Positions 36,238 to 47,049 of a stretch of DNA of 53,299 nucleotides are shown piece after piece. Numbering within the stretch: position 1 is the first letter of the stretch; each line of letters opens with the position of its first letter. The stretch spans positions 1-53,299 of the forward strand of contig LTDK01000134.1 in assembly GCA_001642415.1 (NCBI GenBank), given 5' to 3'. The DNA comes from Nematocida ironsii. Its lineage: Eukaryota > Microsporidia. The notes under the pieces are model-generated. The model was given only the letters and a program-made list of their open reading frames with translations. It searched no databases and was not told the DNA's origin. The position numbers were made by a program, and so were the translations under genes.

Positions 36238-38463
36238 ATGAAATCAAAAATGCCAGAAATATCTAGAATTTCAAACAGACAGAAAAACACTCAGCATGCA
36301 GTAGAGAAAGACTGCAGAATGGGAGTTGATTGCATTAGAAAGATGCAGTGTGTTATGATTATGTTCTTTCTATCTCTAGCATGTGCTACAGATGATTTAT
36401 ATAAACTTGAAAATAGGCCAAATAAAAAAGAACTAGAAGTCAATCCACATGGGCCATTATCAAAGGACAGAGGAACTCTCCACAAAGAATGCAATCACAT
36501 TGAATTAAAGCAGCAGTTAGACCCAAATGTTAATTGGCACTATAAACTAAAAATTAAAAAGCCCAAGAACCCGGCTTCATCAGGCTATAGAATTAGATGG
36601 AAAACTAGTCAGAAAAAATACACTATTTCACAAACTATTAATAGCAAGATACTGTCAGATTCAGACTACAAAAAAGAATACTATGCAGTACTTCAACAAA
36701 TGTTTTTTAACAATAGATGTGTAGACATACTCAGGATGGATACCCACCATTTTTATTCTATTCTTTCTAAAAAAGAAAATTTAAAAAATTCCGAGAGCTA
36801 TATGCTTTTGGCTTCTCTATTTCTTCTGTCGGAGGGGCTGAAACTGCCTATAAGTATTAATATGAATGAGAAAGGTAATACTGTGGTTGTTTTAGATGAA
36901 GTAAACAGGTTGACCAATTCCACTATATTCAGCATCGATCTGACTCCACCCACTAATGGTAAAGAGAAAAAGCTTGCTGACGATAAAAAGAAAAAGATAC
37001 AAGAGGATAAGAAAAAGAAAGATGAGAAAAAGAAGGATGAAAAAAAGAAGAATGAGAAACAAAAGGATGAGAAGCAAAATCCAAATGATGATAAGAAACA
37101 AAATTCAGCTGACAATGAAAAGAAAGCCCCACTAGAAATGACAAAAAAAAGTGTGCATAATATAAAAGCATGTGCAGAACGAGGTTTAATAGAAGGCTGT
37201 GCTGAATGCATTATTACTTTTTTTATAAAATACTGTGAGAAATACAATTCAGAGCGCGAAGGATTTGCAGAACCAAACACATACAATAGTTATATGACTG
37301 GTGAGTTCATGAATATGCCAGGCTTTCTCATACAAAACTATGTGCACCAATACATAAACGACGACGCAGATAAACGAATGCTGTTTGTTTCTAGCGTGCG
37401 CACTCTGATAGAAGATTGCCTGCCATGCGAAGACTCCAGTAGCCCGAAATTAGCTAAATTTGGCCAGCAGGCAAGAAATATATACAATAGATGTTTTGTT
37501 GAGAAAGGCGCTCTCAGTTCAAAGGAAGAGATAACAGTAAAGAATATAGAAGATATAATACCTATGGTGAATATTTTGACTAACCCGGAAAAGAAAAAAA
37601 TACCAGATAAAATGGTGGCTAAGAATGCGATTGAGAAGATAATAGAAAACATCCAGGGCGATTTTTTTATAAACTTTCTACTTATTGACTATGCAACCCA
37701 GGAGTTGGAACGTTATAAGCGGAAAGATAGTAATAATAATATAAGTTTTATTAAATCCGAGTTTGAAATCACAAATAAATCATTGCCAGGCACAGATGAT
37801 GATATAAAAAGGCTGGTTTATATTGGGTATCTTTTAAAAAAGTATGGCTATATAGAAGTGGTCTGTGGTCTGCTGGTCCGGGCAGCCTACATGGATTTAG
37901 ACGGCAAGCAAACTGTAACGACTATTATTAAAAATCTGCTTCGGTATAGAAGCTTTAGTGCTATTGAAGCGCAAGATTACAATCGGCATCTTATTATTTT
38001 GATAGATCTTTTGGGACAGTCTAAAAAATATTTTTCTTATGACAAACTTTCTAGCAAGTTTACTATAAGGTTTGAAGATATTGGTAAAGAGACGATGGCT
38101 AAGTTGACTGCTAGCATATGTTCATATCTATTAAAGAAGGAATCTAAGGATCTTCTGAGCAGCTTCATAAATTCATACCTTCAAAATTGGACTCGGTTTG
38201 ACCTGCCCATTATTTCAGAGGTGATTTTAAAAATGCCTGATCTATTGGATAAGAAGGATTTGCTATTTCTACTAACTGAAAATGGCAAGAACATTAAATT
38301 TATCAAAAAAATCATGGACGATATAAAAAAAGAACATGAAAAGCAGAATATAAACAAAGAATCTACAGAGCCAGATATAGAAAAAGAACATGAAAAACAG
38401 AATACTAATAATAGAAGGAATTCATTAACTAAATTTTCTAAAAACGCCATTGCTATTAGTTAG
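36238..38463 (+). CDS. large secreted paralogue, family member 2, 5' part of a frameshifted gene
   Basis: This frame gives 741 residues. A hydrophobic signal segment lies at about 36-50 (MQCVMIMFFLSLACA), so the ATGs at residues 28 or 36 are alternative starts. A PHGPLS element (70-75) matches the (H/N)PDGxxSP element of the sister proteins. Shared family blocks are LFLLSEGLKLPI (193-204) and SYMTGEFMNMPGFLIQNYV (350-368). Between them lies a Lys/Asp/Glu run of KKDEKKK units (about 241-298). The frame closes at 38463, but the next frame continues with sequence that aligns to the 8363 gene, so the two frames together make one gene of about 1030 residues. Confidence 0.8.
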   Translation: MKSKMPEISRISNRQKNTQHAVEKDCRMGVDCIRKMQCVMIMFFLSLACATDDLYKLENRPNKKELEVNPHGPLSKDRGTLHKECNHIELKQQLDPNVNWHYKLKIKKPKNPASSGYRIRWKTSQKKYTISQTINSKILSDSDYKKEYYAVLQQMFFNNRCVDILRMDTHHFYSILSKKENLKNSESYMLLASLFLLSEGLKLPISINMNEKGNTVVVLDEVNRLTNSTIFSIDLTPPTNGKEKKLADDKKKKIQEDKKKKDEKKKDEKKKNEKQKDEKQNPNDDKKQNSADNEKKAPLEMTKKSVHNIKACAERGLIEGCAECIITFFIKYCEKYNSEREGFAEPNTYNSYMTGEFMNMPGFLIQNYVHQYINDDADKRMLFVSSVRTLIEDCLPCEDSSSPKLAKFGQQARNIYNRCFVEKGALSSKEEITVKNIEDIIPMVNILTNPEKKKIPDKMVAKNAIEKIIENIQGDFFINFLLIDYATQELERYKRKDSNNNISFIKSEFEITNKSLPGTDDDIKRLVYIGYLLKKYGYIEVVCGLLVRAAYMDLDGKQTVTTIIKNLLRYRSFSAIEAQDYNRHLIILIDLLGQSKKYFSYDKLSSKFTIRFEDIGKETMAKLTASICSYLLKKESKDLLSSFINSYLQNWTRFDLPIISEVILKMPDLLDKKDLLFLLTENGKNIKFIKKIMDDIKKEHEKQNINKESTEPDIEKEHEKQNTNNRRNSLTKFSKNAIAIS

Positions 38464-39337
38464 AAGGCTTTCTAGGCGTGGCTCAGATTTAAAATCACGA
38501 AAAAATTCTACTGCAAATATCTCCATTGGCGAAGTGGAGCATCAGTTGGTTGAGAAAAAGCTGCACTTGGTGGTTTTAAACGTAGTTATACAATGCGAGT
38601 TTCATTTTAACGAGATCAAGGACACACTGATAGGCCTAGTCTTAAGCTATAATGTTTTTAAAGAAAATGAAGTAGAGGCAATTAAACGCAATAGAAGTAT
38701 TACTTTACTTCTAAACCAAATTATAGCGTTGATTAATGACGTAAAAAAAAGTTTTCGTAAGCCTAGTGATTGTGAAATACTCAAAAAGCTTACAAAACTG
38801 GATGAAAACTACACAGGTATGCTAAGGGCAATTCAAGTTGCTGTTTTCAAACCCAAAATATCTAGAACTGTGGAAATGTGCATTAAATTAATAGATAATA
38901 TCAATGCAGAAAAGCGTAGTGAAGAAGCCACTAAAGAAAGCATTAATACCAAGAATATTCAAGAAATCATTAATAATGAAGATACTAACAAAGATGCTGG
39001 TAATAAAGCCAATAGTAAATCTGCAAATATAGAAAAAGTAAGTGCTATTGTAAACGATATTATAATAAACGAGGAGAAAAATTTGGAAGGTTCATTAGAT
39101 GCCCTGGAGATAATATATAAAGAAATAAGAGACTTGAATGATATTCAAAAAGCAAAGGACGCATTGATAAGAAATAATAATAAAAAAGAAATAGATATTT
39201 TTGCATGCATATGCATGCATATGTCTAATAATACAGAAGAAGTAAATGATGTGGTAGAGAAAGACCACCTAGACCACCCGCCCAGCCAAAGTTCGGATAT
39301 GTTTGAGTGCAGCCAGAAACAACCAACCCATTTATAA
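38450..39337 (+). CDS. family member 2, 3' part in the +1 frame
   Basis: This frame is open from 38429 to 39337 and has no ATG until about 130 codons in, so it is not an independent gene with a normal start. Its middle part (NEVEAIKRNRSITLLLNQII ... ISRTVEM) aligns with residues about 720-800 of the 8363 protein, in the order expected for a continuation of 36238-38463. The switch point lies in the overlap 38429-38463, which contains an A5 run (38440-38444); removal of one A would join the frames. After the aligned part comes a polar Asn/Lys/Glu tail, as in the 8363 protein. It is either a sequencing or assembly error, a true pseudogene, or (less likely) programmed frameshifting. Confidence 0.7.
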   Translation: MLLVRRLSRRGSDLKSRKNSTANISIGEVEHQLVEKKLHLVVLNVVIQCEFHFNEIKDTLIGLVLSYNVFKENEVEAIKRNRSITLLLNQIIALINDVKKSFRKPSDCEILKKLTKLDENYTGMLRAIQVAVFKPKISRTVEMCIKLIDNINAEKRSEEATKESINTKNIQEIINNEDTNKDAGNKANSKSANIEKVSAIVNDIIINEEKNLEGSLDALEIIYKEIRDLNDIQKAKDALIRNNNKKEIDIFACICMHMSNNTEEVNDVVEKDHLDHPPSQSSDMFECSQKQPTHL

Positions 39338-39838
39338 CATTAGATCGCTTTATTCCAGGCTATACAAGTAAGCTGTTTCTTAGTTAAAACTAAAATTACA
39401 CAAAAGAATGCAAGTAGGTAGTTTAAATATTTGAGTACATGAGCACATGAAGACGTTTTTGATTGAGATAGGAGACTAAATATAGACTAACTAATCTATA
39501 TATACAACCTTTCCATTAGATAAATATTTAATAAATATACATTATTTAGCTGCTTCTTGTATGTATGTGGTGTGGCAATTTGAGCTTCTCCTTTTGGACT
39601 ATATCCCTTTCGTGCATACTAGGCACTAATAGCTTAGAATTCCATGGTAGTTATCACAGTATAAAATACTTTGCAATTTCGGATTGTATTTTGTATATAC
39701 ATTGTAGAGCATTTAAAATTATTTTTGAATTATTTAAATCATATCCCATCTATGCTATGTGTGCTTGGCTATAATAAAATGCAAATTTCTGGTCTTTTTA
39801 ATGTGATAAAGAAGTTTTTAATTTTAGTATACACTCAA
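39338..39838. other. gap before family member 3
   Basis: The gap carries no supported gene. The frame of the next gene is open back to a TTG at 39671 and includes in-frame ATGs at 39752 and 39779, but the product would not begin with the family signal peptide. ATTTCGGATTGTATT at 39676-39690 is a degenerate copy of the dispersed motif. Confidence 0.4.
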
Positions 39839-42742
39839 ATGGACATGAAAGATATAATTTTAGAGAGAACTCGCTGCTTTATATTGATAAATACTTGGAA
39901 GAAGACTTGTCTTTTGATATTTGTATTCATAGCTAGCACAATGCACGCGCGAGTATGTATGAAATCAATAGAAGAAATACAGGCCATGGATATTAAATGC
40001 GACATGGTAATAAACCCAGATGGTGCACTTTCCCCAGTTCGCAGACATGTACAGAGCATAAGCAGGCACATGCAGAACATGCGGCAGTATTTCTCTGGAG
40101 TAGACATAAGCTTTGCTCTAAAAATAGACTGCAGCGGAGAAGAAGGTGAATACACATGCGAGTACCGCAAGAATCCGGTATACGACAAAGTGCACATTAA
40201 TATGGGCTTGCCCAAAAAAACCTGTATATACCTACAGGTATTCACTGAGCAGATGATCAACATGTTCCCCTCTGAGGACGGGTTGCTGTCCATTGAGTCA
40301 AGCCACTCTGACTCGTTTTCTCGGTTTATGAGAGAGTATAAAAACAAGAAAGATGCCGTGTATTTACTTGCAGCACTGCTCCTTCTTTCGGAGGGGGTGA
40401 ATATTCCGCTATATATGGATGTCAGCACCACTAGTAAAGAACCATCTACAGTACTTTCTTTAAAAGCGGAAAATCATGCACAATTCTACATCAATCTAGA
40501 GATGTGGCTTGATGAAACAGTGGACGGGAAGAAGGTAGAGCCAGTTTACCAAAAAAAGACAGAAGATATTGTGAAGTTCTTCAAGCAGCTGAATAACCCT
40601 AAATGCAGCTTAGAGATGCCAAGTATATTTGCAGAGACGAGCAGATACGAAGAGTTCATAACAGGGAATTTTCTGTGTAATCCTAAACTTCTTATCCAGT
40701 CGTACTTCTTTGAGTACATAGACAGCGTGGATATGTATAAAGAATTTGTAAAAGCTGTGTACACTCTGTTAAGTGAGCAAATTTCACATGCATCCATAGA
40801 AGAAAGTGTGCAAACAGCACATGCAAAGCGGGTGTTTTCCGATCTTTTCGCACATAATGCCCAGATAGAGAAAGGAGTAGAGTACATCACACACCTACAA
40901 AAAATAGAAGCCATAAAAGATGCATATATGGTGCTTCCCTTTACATGCTCTGCACAGGTGCCAACACATACTAATCTTCCTGAGTACGACCAGTCAGAAG
41001 AAAGATTCAAGTTTGGCAGCTGCGTATGCTACGTCAGCCGCATGGAGTCCATCCTTCTAGGCCTTTTCTGCTGCATTGTCTTTAACCCTGTAACAAAGAA
41101 GTACAGCACAGCCCATCTGCCAGATGCATCTCCTGGCCTAAAGCACTTCTTTTCTCAATACAGCGAGCCTAAAGAATATGCAGACTATATCATGCAGAGA
41201 GATTGGAGCAAGGTTGTTGCATGCCTGCCTAGTGCCAGAGTCTCGTATATAAGAAAATCACGTAATAAAATTGCCTTTGGCTTAATAAACATGCTCTATG
41301 TTATATCTGATGTGGTAGGGCAGAACATGTGTGTTGAAGATGCAATTTCCTGCTTAAAGCGCCTTCTTTCCAAAGACAAGCTGAGTGCTGCAGATCAGTC
41401 TAAAGTACAAAGTAGCCTGCAGGGCGTGTTTAAGTCTCTCTCAGTTAACAAGAATGTAGAAGTGAAGTGCCGTGAGGTGGAAGTAAACAGCACATACAAT
41501 GGGTGGAAGGATCTGTTTACGTCTAATGACACCTGTGTTGAAATTGTTTATGCGCATAATAATACCTGTGCTGGAGTGAATCTGGAAATGGAGTATGCAC
41601 ATCCCACGATTACGCTTGCTTCTGATATACATTTCTATCAGCCAAAACTGAAAGCTGCTCTAACTAGTATGAAGACTCGTTATTCTAGTGCAGCCACCCA
41701 CACCGAGTGTATGATGTTACAATATGCAGAGGACCGCCTGCAGAGAATACAGGCTGATGATGCCACAGATTATATACCTGGCACAACGATAATGGCACTT
41801 ATGAACCGCGGATACAGTAATGCAAATAGCCTACTGCTTTGGAGCAGCTTGGATAACTTGGCATGCAAGTCTCGCATTGTTGAGATATTTTTAATCCACT
41901 CCAATAGAGAAAATGTAAAATGCAACAATCCCATGGTGCGGTTTACTGCTAATCTTATAGGAAGTGCTCCGCTGGATGACCGGAATGTGCGGCAGAGTAT
42001 TTTAAGAGGGTGTGTGTTCAATAAGAGTTACAAATATTACTATTCACAGATTAACTATGACGTGCTTGCTATGCCCAAAGCAGAGCGGCTCTCTGTACCT
42101 ATGTGGATTCTGTTTGAGTCAATATTTTCCCTTGACCTGCCGAAGCACGCTACTATCAACTCGTGTATATCTTTGCTCATCGTGTACAGTAACACCAGCG
42201 AGATATTCCGTGAATTTGCAAGTGACTATGTCTGCCTGAATATTTTAAATAGGCTGTACAAAGATTATATTTTGGATAAGCCTGGAGAGTCACTAAACCA
42301 AATAAATGCAAATAAAAGGAGGGGCATAGCCATACTTAACCATATCCTACAGACAATGAAAAGGCACATATCCACTCAGAAAAAGTACACTGTGAATGAT
42401 ATTTACGTATGCTGGCTTGTTTATGCCTGTAGTAAAAGCAAGAATTTTAGGGAGTTCATTCCGCAGATCTATGCACATATAAACTCGGCTGACATGTCCC
42501 ACCGGTTTAAAAATATTATAGGAAAGAGGTTTTCTGACAAAGACTTTTGCAATGTTCAAAAGTTTATAGAGAAGGAGTGGAGCCTGTTTTTCAAGAAAGG
42601 CAATACGAAAGGGAGTGTAAAGTACTGCCAAATAGAGAAATTCTTTGCAATGTACAACAAAGAAGGCCCTTCTAGAGCGCATTCTCATTCTAGTAGGAAA
42701 ACAAATGCCAGTGCACACTTGTCATACACAAATAAGAGTTAG
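39839..42742 (+). CDS. large secreted paralogue, family member 3
   Basis: From the ATG at 39839 the product has 967 residues; an ATG two codons later is equally possible. A signal segment follows a basic stretch (about 27-37, CLLIFVFIAST). The NPDGALSPVRR element lies at about 59-69. Shared blocks are LLLLSEGVNIPL (about 180-191) and EFITGNFLCNPKLLIQSYFFEYI in two halves (about 270-294). Later blocks shared with 43179 and 50417 include LINMLYVISDVVG, GVFKSLSVNKNVEVKCREV and NLIGSAPLDDR, so these three form a tight subfamily. The last 30 residues are basic and Ser/His-rich. The GC content is higher than in the 8363 and 36238 genes. The function is unknown; it is a candidate host-exposed secreted protein by inference. 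Confidence 0.82.
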   Translation: MDMKDIILERTRCFILINTWKKTCLLIFVFIASTMHARVCMKSIEEIQAMDIKCDMVINPDGALSPVRRHVQSISRHMQNMRQYFSGVDISFALKIDCSGEEGEYTCEYRKNPVYDKVHINMGLPKKTCIYLQVFTEQMINMFPSEDGLLSIESSHSDSFSRFMREYKNKKDAVYLLAALLLLSEGVNIPLYMDVSTTSKEPSTVLSLKAENHAQFYINLEMWLDETVDGKKVEPVYQKKTEDIVKFFKQLNNPKCSLEMPSIFAETSRYEEFITGNFLCNPKLLIQSYFFEYIDSVDMYKEFVKAVYTLLSEQISHASIEESVQTAHAKRVFSDLFAHNAQIEKGVEYITHLQKIEAIKDAYMVLPFTCSAQVPTHTNLPEYDQSEERFKFGSCVCYVSRMESILLGLFCCIVFNPVTKKYSTAHLPDASPGLKHFFSQYSEPKEYADYIMQRDWSKVVACLPSARVSYIRKSRNKIAFGLINMLYVISDVVGQNMCVEDAISCLKRLLSKDKLSAADQSKVQSSLQGVFKSLSVNKNVEVKCREVEVNSTYNGWKDLFTSNDTCVEIVYAHNNTCAGVNLEMEYAHPTITLASDIHFYQPKLKAALTSMKTRYSSAATHTECMMLQYAEDRLQRIQADDATDYIPGTTIMALMNRGYSNANSLLLWSSLDNLACKSRIVEIFLIHSNRENVKCNNPMVRFTANLIGSAPLDDRNVRQSILRGCVFNKSYKYYYSQINYDVLAMPKAERLSVPMWILFESIFSLDLPKHATINSCISLLIVYSNTSEIFREFASDYVCLNILNRLYKDYILDKPGESLNQINANKRRGIAILNHILQTMKRHISTQKKYTVNDIYVCWLVYACSKSKNFREFIPQIYAHINSADMSHRFKNIIGKRFSDKDFCNVQKFIEKEWSLFFKKGNTKGSVKYCQIEKFFAMYNKEGPSRAHSHSSRKTNASAHLSYTNKS

Positions 42743-43178
42743 AAGTATTTTTCTCTTTGCAAAAAGTAACAAGTACTTCTGGGATTTAATAAAATATAAT
42801 TACATTATATCATTTAATACACAAGGTTCTTTCTAGATAATATCTAGATGGGCTTTTTAGTTTAAAACAGCTTGTAATATCTATGTGTGCCAAGAGTATA
42901 TTTCGGGGTTCGGGCTATATTGTTTTCTTGGTACTTAGTATACTGTGCATATAGCGTATTGCATTGTATATGCTGCTTTATTGTATATGCTGCTTTATTG
43001 TACAAGGCATATTGCATTGTATATGCTGTTGTATTGTATATAAATGCACTTAGGGTATAAAAATATTCTTGGAGTCCAGTTGATAAAAAATTAAAATACA
43101 TAAATAACACAAAAAGGTTTAGATAATTTCGGATTATATCTAAAATATAAAGATAATTAATTTTAGGCCTGCTAGAAA
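42743..43178. other. gap with 17-bp minisatellite
   Basis: The gap between family members 3 and 4 holds a tandem repeat at 42963-43042 (listed separately) and CGGGGTTCGGGCTATA near 42904-42919, a variant of the dispersed motif. ATTTCGGATTATATC at 43127-43141 lies about 40 bases before the next start. Confidence 0.5.
42963..43042. repeat. 17-bp minisatellite ATTGTATATGCTGCTTT
   Basis: About four to five copies of a 17-19 base unit occur in tandem, the first two nearly exact. It lies between two members of the secreted family and is not part of the TGTGTAATAAGT group. Confidence 0.8.
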
Positions 43179-46172
43179 ATGAAAGAGAAATACGCTTTGT
43201 TTGAATGTACTTTGTCAGCACTCGTAAATGCATTAAAGAAAAAACACATTGTGGTGATTATTATACTTTTATTACATTGCATAACCGCTAAAATAGGCCT
43301 GTCCACTGCGATGAAGATACAAGAGATGCGATTTTCTGCCAATAGATTTGTAATTCATCCTGACGGAGAGATTTCGCCTGTAAAAAGGTATATAGTGCGC
43401 GAGTGTGACTACACGCTGAACCTGGTATTGTGTGCCTCTCTCATAGCAGACACATACTACGAGGAGAGTTCTGACGACGATTTAACCACTAGTAAGCATA
43501 TAAAAAATGTAAAAAAATACATGTGCCAATATAAGATAGAATACTTAGATGCATTCACTTCGCAGCTGGAGAGCTTGTTTTGCCAGGTTAATGGGAAACT
43601 AAAGCTTAACTCGAGTGTTTCTGACTCTGTTGCCATGTTTATGGAGACCTACACTGGCACGTCTGATATTATATATTTTCTTGCCGCCCTCTTTCTTCTC
43701 TCCGAAGGAGTGAGGATTGACATTGATATAGTAGATGGCCCAGAGAATGCCAAAGAAAAAAGGCTTGTTCTAAATAAGAAAGGAATAGACGGCGAGTTCT
43801 ACGTCAACCTAAGCATGCACATATGGTGTAAAGGAGAAGAAAACAGCGATGCTATGTTAGTGTACCAGAAGAAAACAGAGCAATTATTAAACTTCTTCAA
43901 AAACACTGCTGACCCCAAGTTTCAGCCTCCTCCATTAGAGTTCAGAACTCCAGAAACAGATGATGAGTTCAACTCTGGCAATTTCTTGTTCACCCCGGGA
44001 TTCCTCATACAGTCCTACTTCTTTGAGTACATAGAAACTTTAGAATTATACAATTTGTTTGTGACTTCGGTATATAATTTACTTTTTCATGAGCTCAATT
44101 ATCCAGAAGAGAAAGAAGAAATAATAGAGGTAGATGATGAGGAAGAAAATGAGGTAGAAAATGAGTGGGCTGGATCGGGGGAAGGCAGCAGCAAAACGAA
44201 CATAAATTATTGGTGTATACCAGATAGAATCGTTGGGGTTTTTTATATGTATGAAAAGGAATCAATTGATAAGTTTCCGAAAACAACAATAAAAAGAATG
44301 GCACAGCTCGCATTTGACCGGCTATTCCTGTCTGAGAAGTGGTACTTGTCCAAATATGTACCAAAATACATCAATGCCCTGTGCGACATTAAACGGCTGT
44401 GGAACAATGCATACCTCATGTGCCCTCTTCTGACTAATCTAGATCTGCCTATCTATCCTCCTGTGCCATCTTTTATTCGAAAAAAAGAGAGTATTGATGC
44501 AGCTGGGGAGAATTATATGGAACGCGTCCTTTTTGACCTGTTCTTATGTTTTACACTAAACCACTTTACCAAAACGCATGTTATCTGGCGTGCACCAGAT
44601 CATGCCCCACTACTTGGTGGGTTTTTTACTATAGAATGTACTAAAGAGCCATTTGACTACTCTAAAACACTTGATTTATGGTGCACGGATATAAAGGCTC
44701 TGCTTACTAGATGTGTTTTTTACACAGAGGGTAAGAAACAAATTGAGCCTGGGCTGCTAAACATGCTATATGCCATAAAAGGACTGACGGGTGTTAATAA
44801 TAATCTGGAGATTGCAATTTTATGGTTAGATAGTATAATTGATAAGAAAAGGATAGATAAGTCAGACCAGAAAATAATACAGTATAATTTACAGAATGTA
44901 TTTAAGTCTCTCTCAGAGAATAAAAGCATAAAGGTGGAGTGCAGAGATATTAAGTTGAGAAAAACAAAGAGTGGCAGGCTAGACTTATTCACAGATGATA
45001 ATAGTCCTATTGTGGTCATATACAATGAGCGCCCTTTTAATAGCTACCGATTGCTTGAAATAGAAATACCGCATATTACTTCTACTTTTGTACTTAGGCC
45101 GATAACTTCTGAGAACAGTGTGTCTATTGTTGACCAGATCAAAACAAAGCTGGAGTTGATGCAAACAAACGATTACACAGCGTGCGTATATACCAACTGC
45201 ATTATTAAACAATATATAAACAATCAGCTGGATAAACTCGCATATGCCTACAGAAGGGAATACACCTACACAGACAAAATAAAATCTGCACTGGACTGTG
45301 GGTACAAAATATCCAATGGGTTTCTTGTATGGGGCAGTGTATGCGATCCAGAGTATACATCTAAAATTATTGAAATGTTTTTAATGCATTCCAGTGCAGA
45401 AATTCTGGACGACACTAACCCCATGGTGCAGTTTACCTCCATTTTTGTAAAACGCCTTTCTATAATTAACCCTGAAACACTACCCGTCATCATGTGCGGG
45501 TGCGTATACAACGAAAATTACAAGGCGTACTACTCGCAGTTGGAGCGCGATTCATCGGAGATGCTGTCTCCATATAATGGCCTTGTCGGCGCGATGCACA
45601 TGGCATGTGTTTTGTTTAACAGCAATTTATGTCCTGCCACCTTTGTCCACGGATTTGCATCAATGGTTGGTGTGCTGGAGAGCAAACTTCATACCTCGCG
45701 CAAGAAATTTGTTTTCTTCACGCAGATGAATATATGCAAGAATATAATTAAAAAGGTATCTAATGATAGTAAGTCAACAGAAAGTGAGATGGAGAGCAAC
45801 ATAGAAACTATTCTAAGCGCAATAGAAGACAGCATTTGCGACTATGAAAAATACACTTCAGATAATATATTCATGTGCTGGATTTTTTACATTGCATGTG
45901 GTGATCTAGCACCACCCATAGTAGTTATTAAGGCTATATATAATTACATATCATATGAATACCTGACACCAGATGTTAAGAAAGCTTTTACACATATTTG
46001 GAATGATTCAATTGCAACATATACTCTGGATATGCTGTCGTCCATCCGCCTAAAGCTATTAAACGGCAAGGGAAATGAGAATTCTAAAACAGTTAAATAC
46101 AAGGAAATAATAAAGTTTATTAGTGGCTTAAAAAATCCATCAAACAATGCTATTTCTTCTGATAGTGAATAG
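43179..46172 (+). CDS. large secreted paralogue, family member 4
   Basis: The 997-residue product starts at the ATG at 43179. A signal segment lies at about 22-36 (HIVVIIILLLHCITA). The element IHPDGEISPVKR follows at about 63-74. Shared blocks are LFLLSEGVRIDI (about 170-181) and FNSGNFLFTPGFLIQSYFF (about 263-281). The segments LLNMLYAIKGLTG, NVFKSLSENKSIKVECRDI and NPMVQFTS align with the 39839 protein. A unique acidic insertion (about 310-340, with EVDDEEENEVENEW) is absent from the sisters. The gene is tandem with 39839, which suggests local duplication. Function unknown. Confidence 0.83.
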   Translation: MKEKYALFECTLSALVNALKKKHIVVIIILLLHCITAKIGLSTAMKIQEMRFSANRFVIHPDGEISPVKRYIVRECDYTLNLVLCASLIADTYYEESSDDDLTTSKHIKNVKKYMCQYKIEYLDAFTSQLESLFCQVNGKLKLNSSVSDSVAMFMETYTGTSDIIYFLAALFLLSEGVRIDIDIVDGPENAKEKRLVLNKKGIDGEFYVNLSMHIWCKGEENSDAMLVYQKKTEQLLNFFKNTADPKFQPPPLEFRTPETDDEFNSGNFLFTPGFLIQSYFFEYIETLELYNLFVTSVYNLLFHELNYPEEKEEIIEVDDEEENEVENEWAGSGEGSSKTNINYWCIPDRIVGVFYMYEKESIDKFPKTTIKRMAQLAFDRLFLSEKWYLSKYVPKYINALCDIKRLWNNAYLMCPLLTNLDLPIYPPVPSFIRKKESIDAAGENYMERVLFDLFLCFTLNHFTKTHVIWRAPDHAPLLGGFFTIECTKEPFDYSKTLDLWCTDIKALLTRCVFYTEGKKQIEPGLLNMLYAIKGLTGVNNNLEIAILWLDSIIDKKRIDKSDQKIIQYNLQNVFKSLSENKSIKVECRDIKLRKTKSGRLDLFTDDNSPIVVIYNERPFNSYRLLEIEIPHITSTFVLRPITSENSVSIVDQIKTKLELMQTNDYTACVYTNCIIKQYINNQLDKLAYAYRREYTYTDKIKSALDCGYKISNGFLVWGSVCDPEYTSKIIEMFLMHSSAEILDDTNPMVQFTSIFVKRLSIINPETLPVIMCGCVYNENYKAYYSQLERDSSEMLSPYNGLVGAMHMACVLFNSNLCPATFVHGFASMVGVLESKLHTSRKKFVFFTQMNICKNIIKKVSNDSKSTESEMESNIETILSAIEDSICDYEKYTSDNIFMCWIFYIACGDLAPPIVVIKAIYNYISYEYLTPDVKKAFTHIWNDSIATYTLDMLSSIRLKLLNGKGNENSKTVKYKEIIKFISGLKNPSNNAISSDSE

Positions 46173-47049
46173 AACGAAGCTGTGTCCAAAATAAAACATG
46201 TCTAATTTTAAAAATAGGTTTAAGATTAATTAGATTATTATGCGCCTAGGGAGTATGTATCTATTATTAATATGCTGTGTTCCTAAGAATCAATTCTGTT
46301 TATTGCATGCACTGTATACATATTGTAATTTCAAGATATAATTTTTGGTTGGTACTGGCATGGTCTGTATTTCGGATTATATAATCATATACATACTTAA
46401 TAGTCACAAAATATCTTTTGTTTTTATGTTCTACTCTAGCATGACCCATGCCATCATATACTGTATACATATATGAATAGTTTTTTGTTTCTCCTGAGGC
46501 AGGCATGTGCTATGTATTATACTGGTATAGGGTTATATATTCAATAAATAAAATTTATATTTAAAAGCAATGTGTATATGCATAGAGAAATAATGTCAGT
46601 GTTTATTATTTTACTTTTCTATTTTATAAAGTGAACAATTAGAATAATAAAAAGAAAGAGGATAATTGAAAAAAAGAGAATATAACACAATAGTAATTAT
46701 ATTCAACATGAACAGATGGCAACTCAGATTGGTATAATTTGGTTCAATATTAATGTAATACGAGATAAAACAATGCGATGTGTTATAATAAAGTATCTGT
46801 TTACAGCCAGAATATAATTATATTAAATATTTAAAGAGTTTGTGTTCTATACTAATAAGAGAAGAAATTCAATTGATGAGAATTTTATTTTATGCAGAAT
46901 GTATATACTGCAAGAATAATTAAAGAGAGTAAATTAGAGCAAATCAGTCTGTTAGAATAGAGTAATTAAGAGACTAAAATAGATAGGTGCTCAAATAACT
47001 GTTCGATTCAGAAAGAGTGAATAATATACTCATTAATTTGTTGTGTTAA
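46173..47049. other. convergent gap, no supported gene
   Basis: The gap lies between the converging genes 43179-46172 and 47050-49137. A 68-codon minus-strand frame (46300-46506, ATG start) has no recognised feature and is listed separately at low confidence. TATTTCGGATTATAT at 46368-46382 is a degenerate copy of the dispersed motif. The rest is AT-rich and featureless. Confidence 0.45.
46300..46506 (-). CDS. possible small protein of unknown function
   Basis: The 68-residue frame begins with an ATG and has a mixed polar composition (YTVYDGMGHARVEHKNKRYF at about 14-33) unlike random AT-rich translation, but the C-terminal third is low-complexity and the codon use is not distinctive. No family is recognised. 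It may be a chance frame; it is kept because the N-terminal half looks protein-like. Confidence 0.2.
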   Translation of the reverse strand: MPASGETKNYSYMYTVYDGMGHARVEHKNKRYFVTIKYVYDYIIRNTDHASTNQKLYLEITICIQCMQ

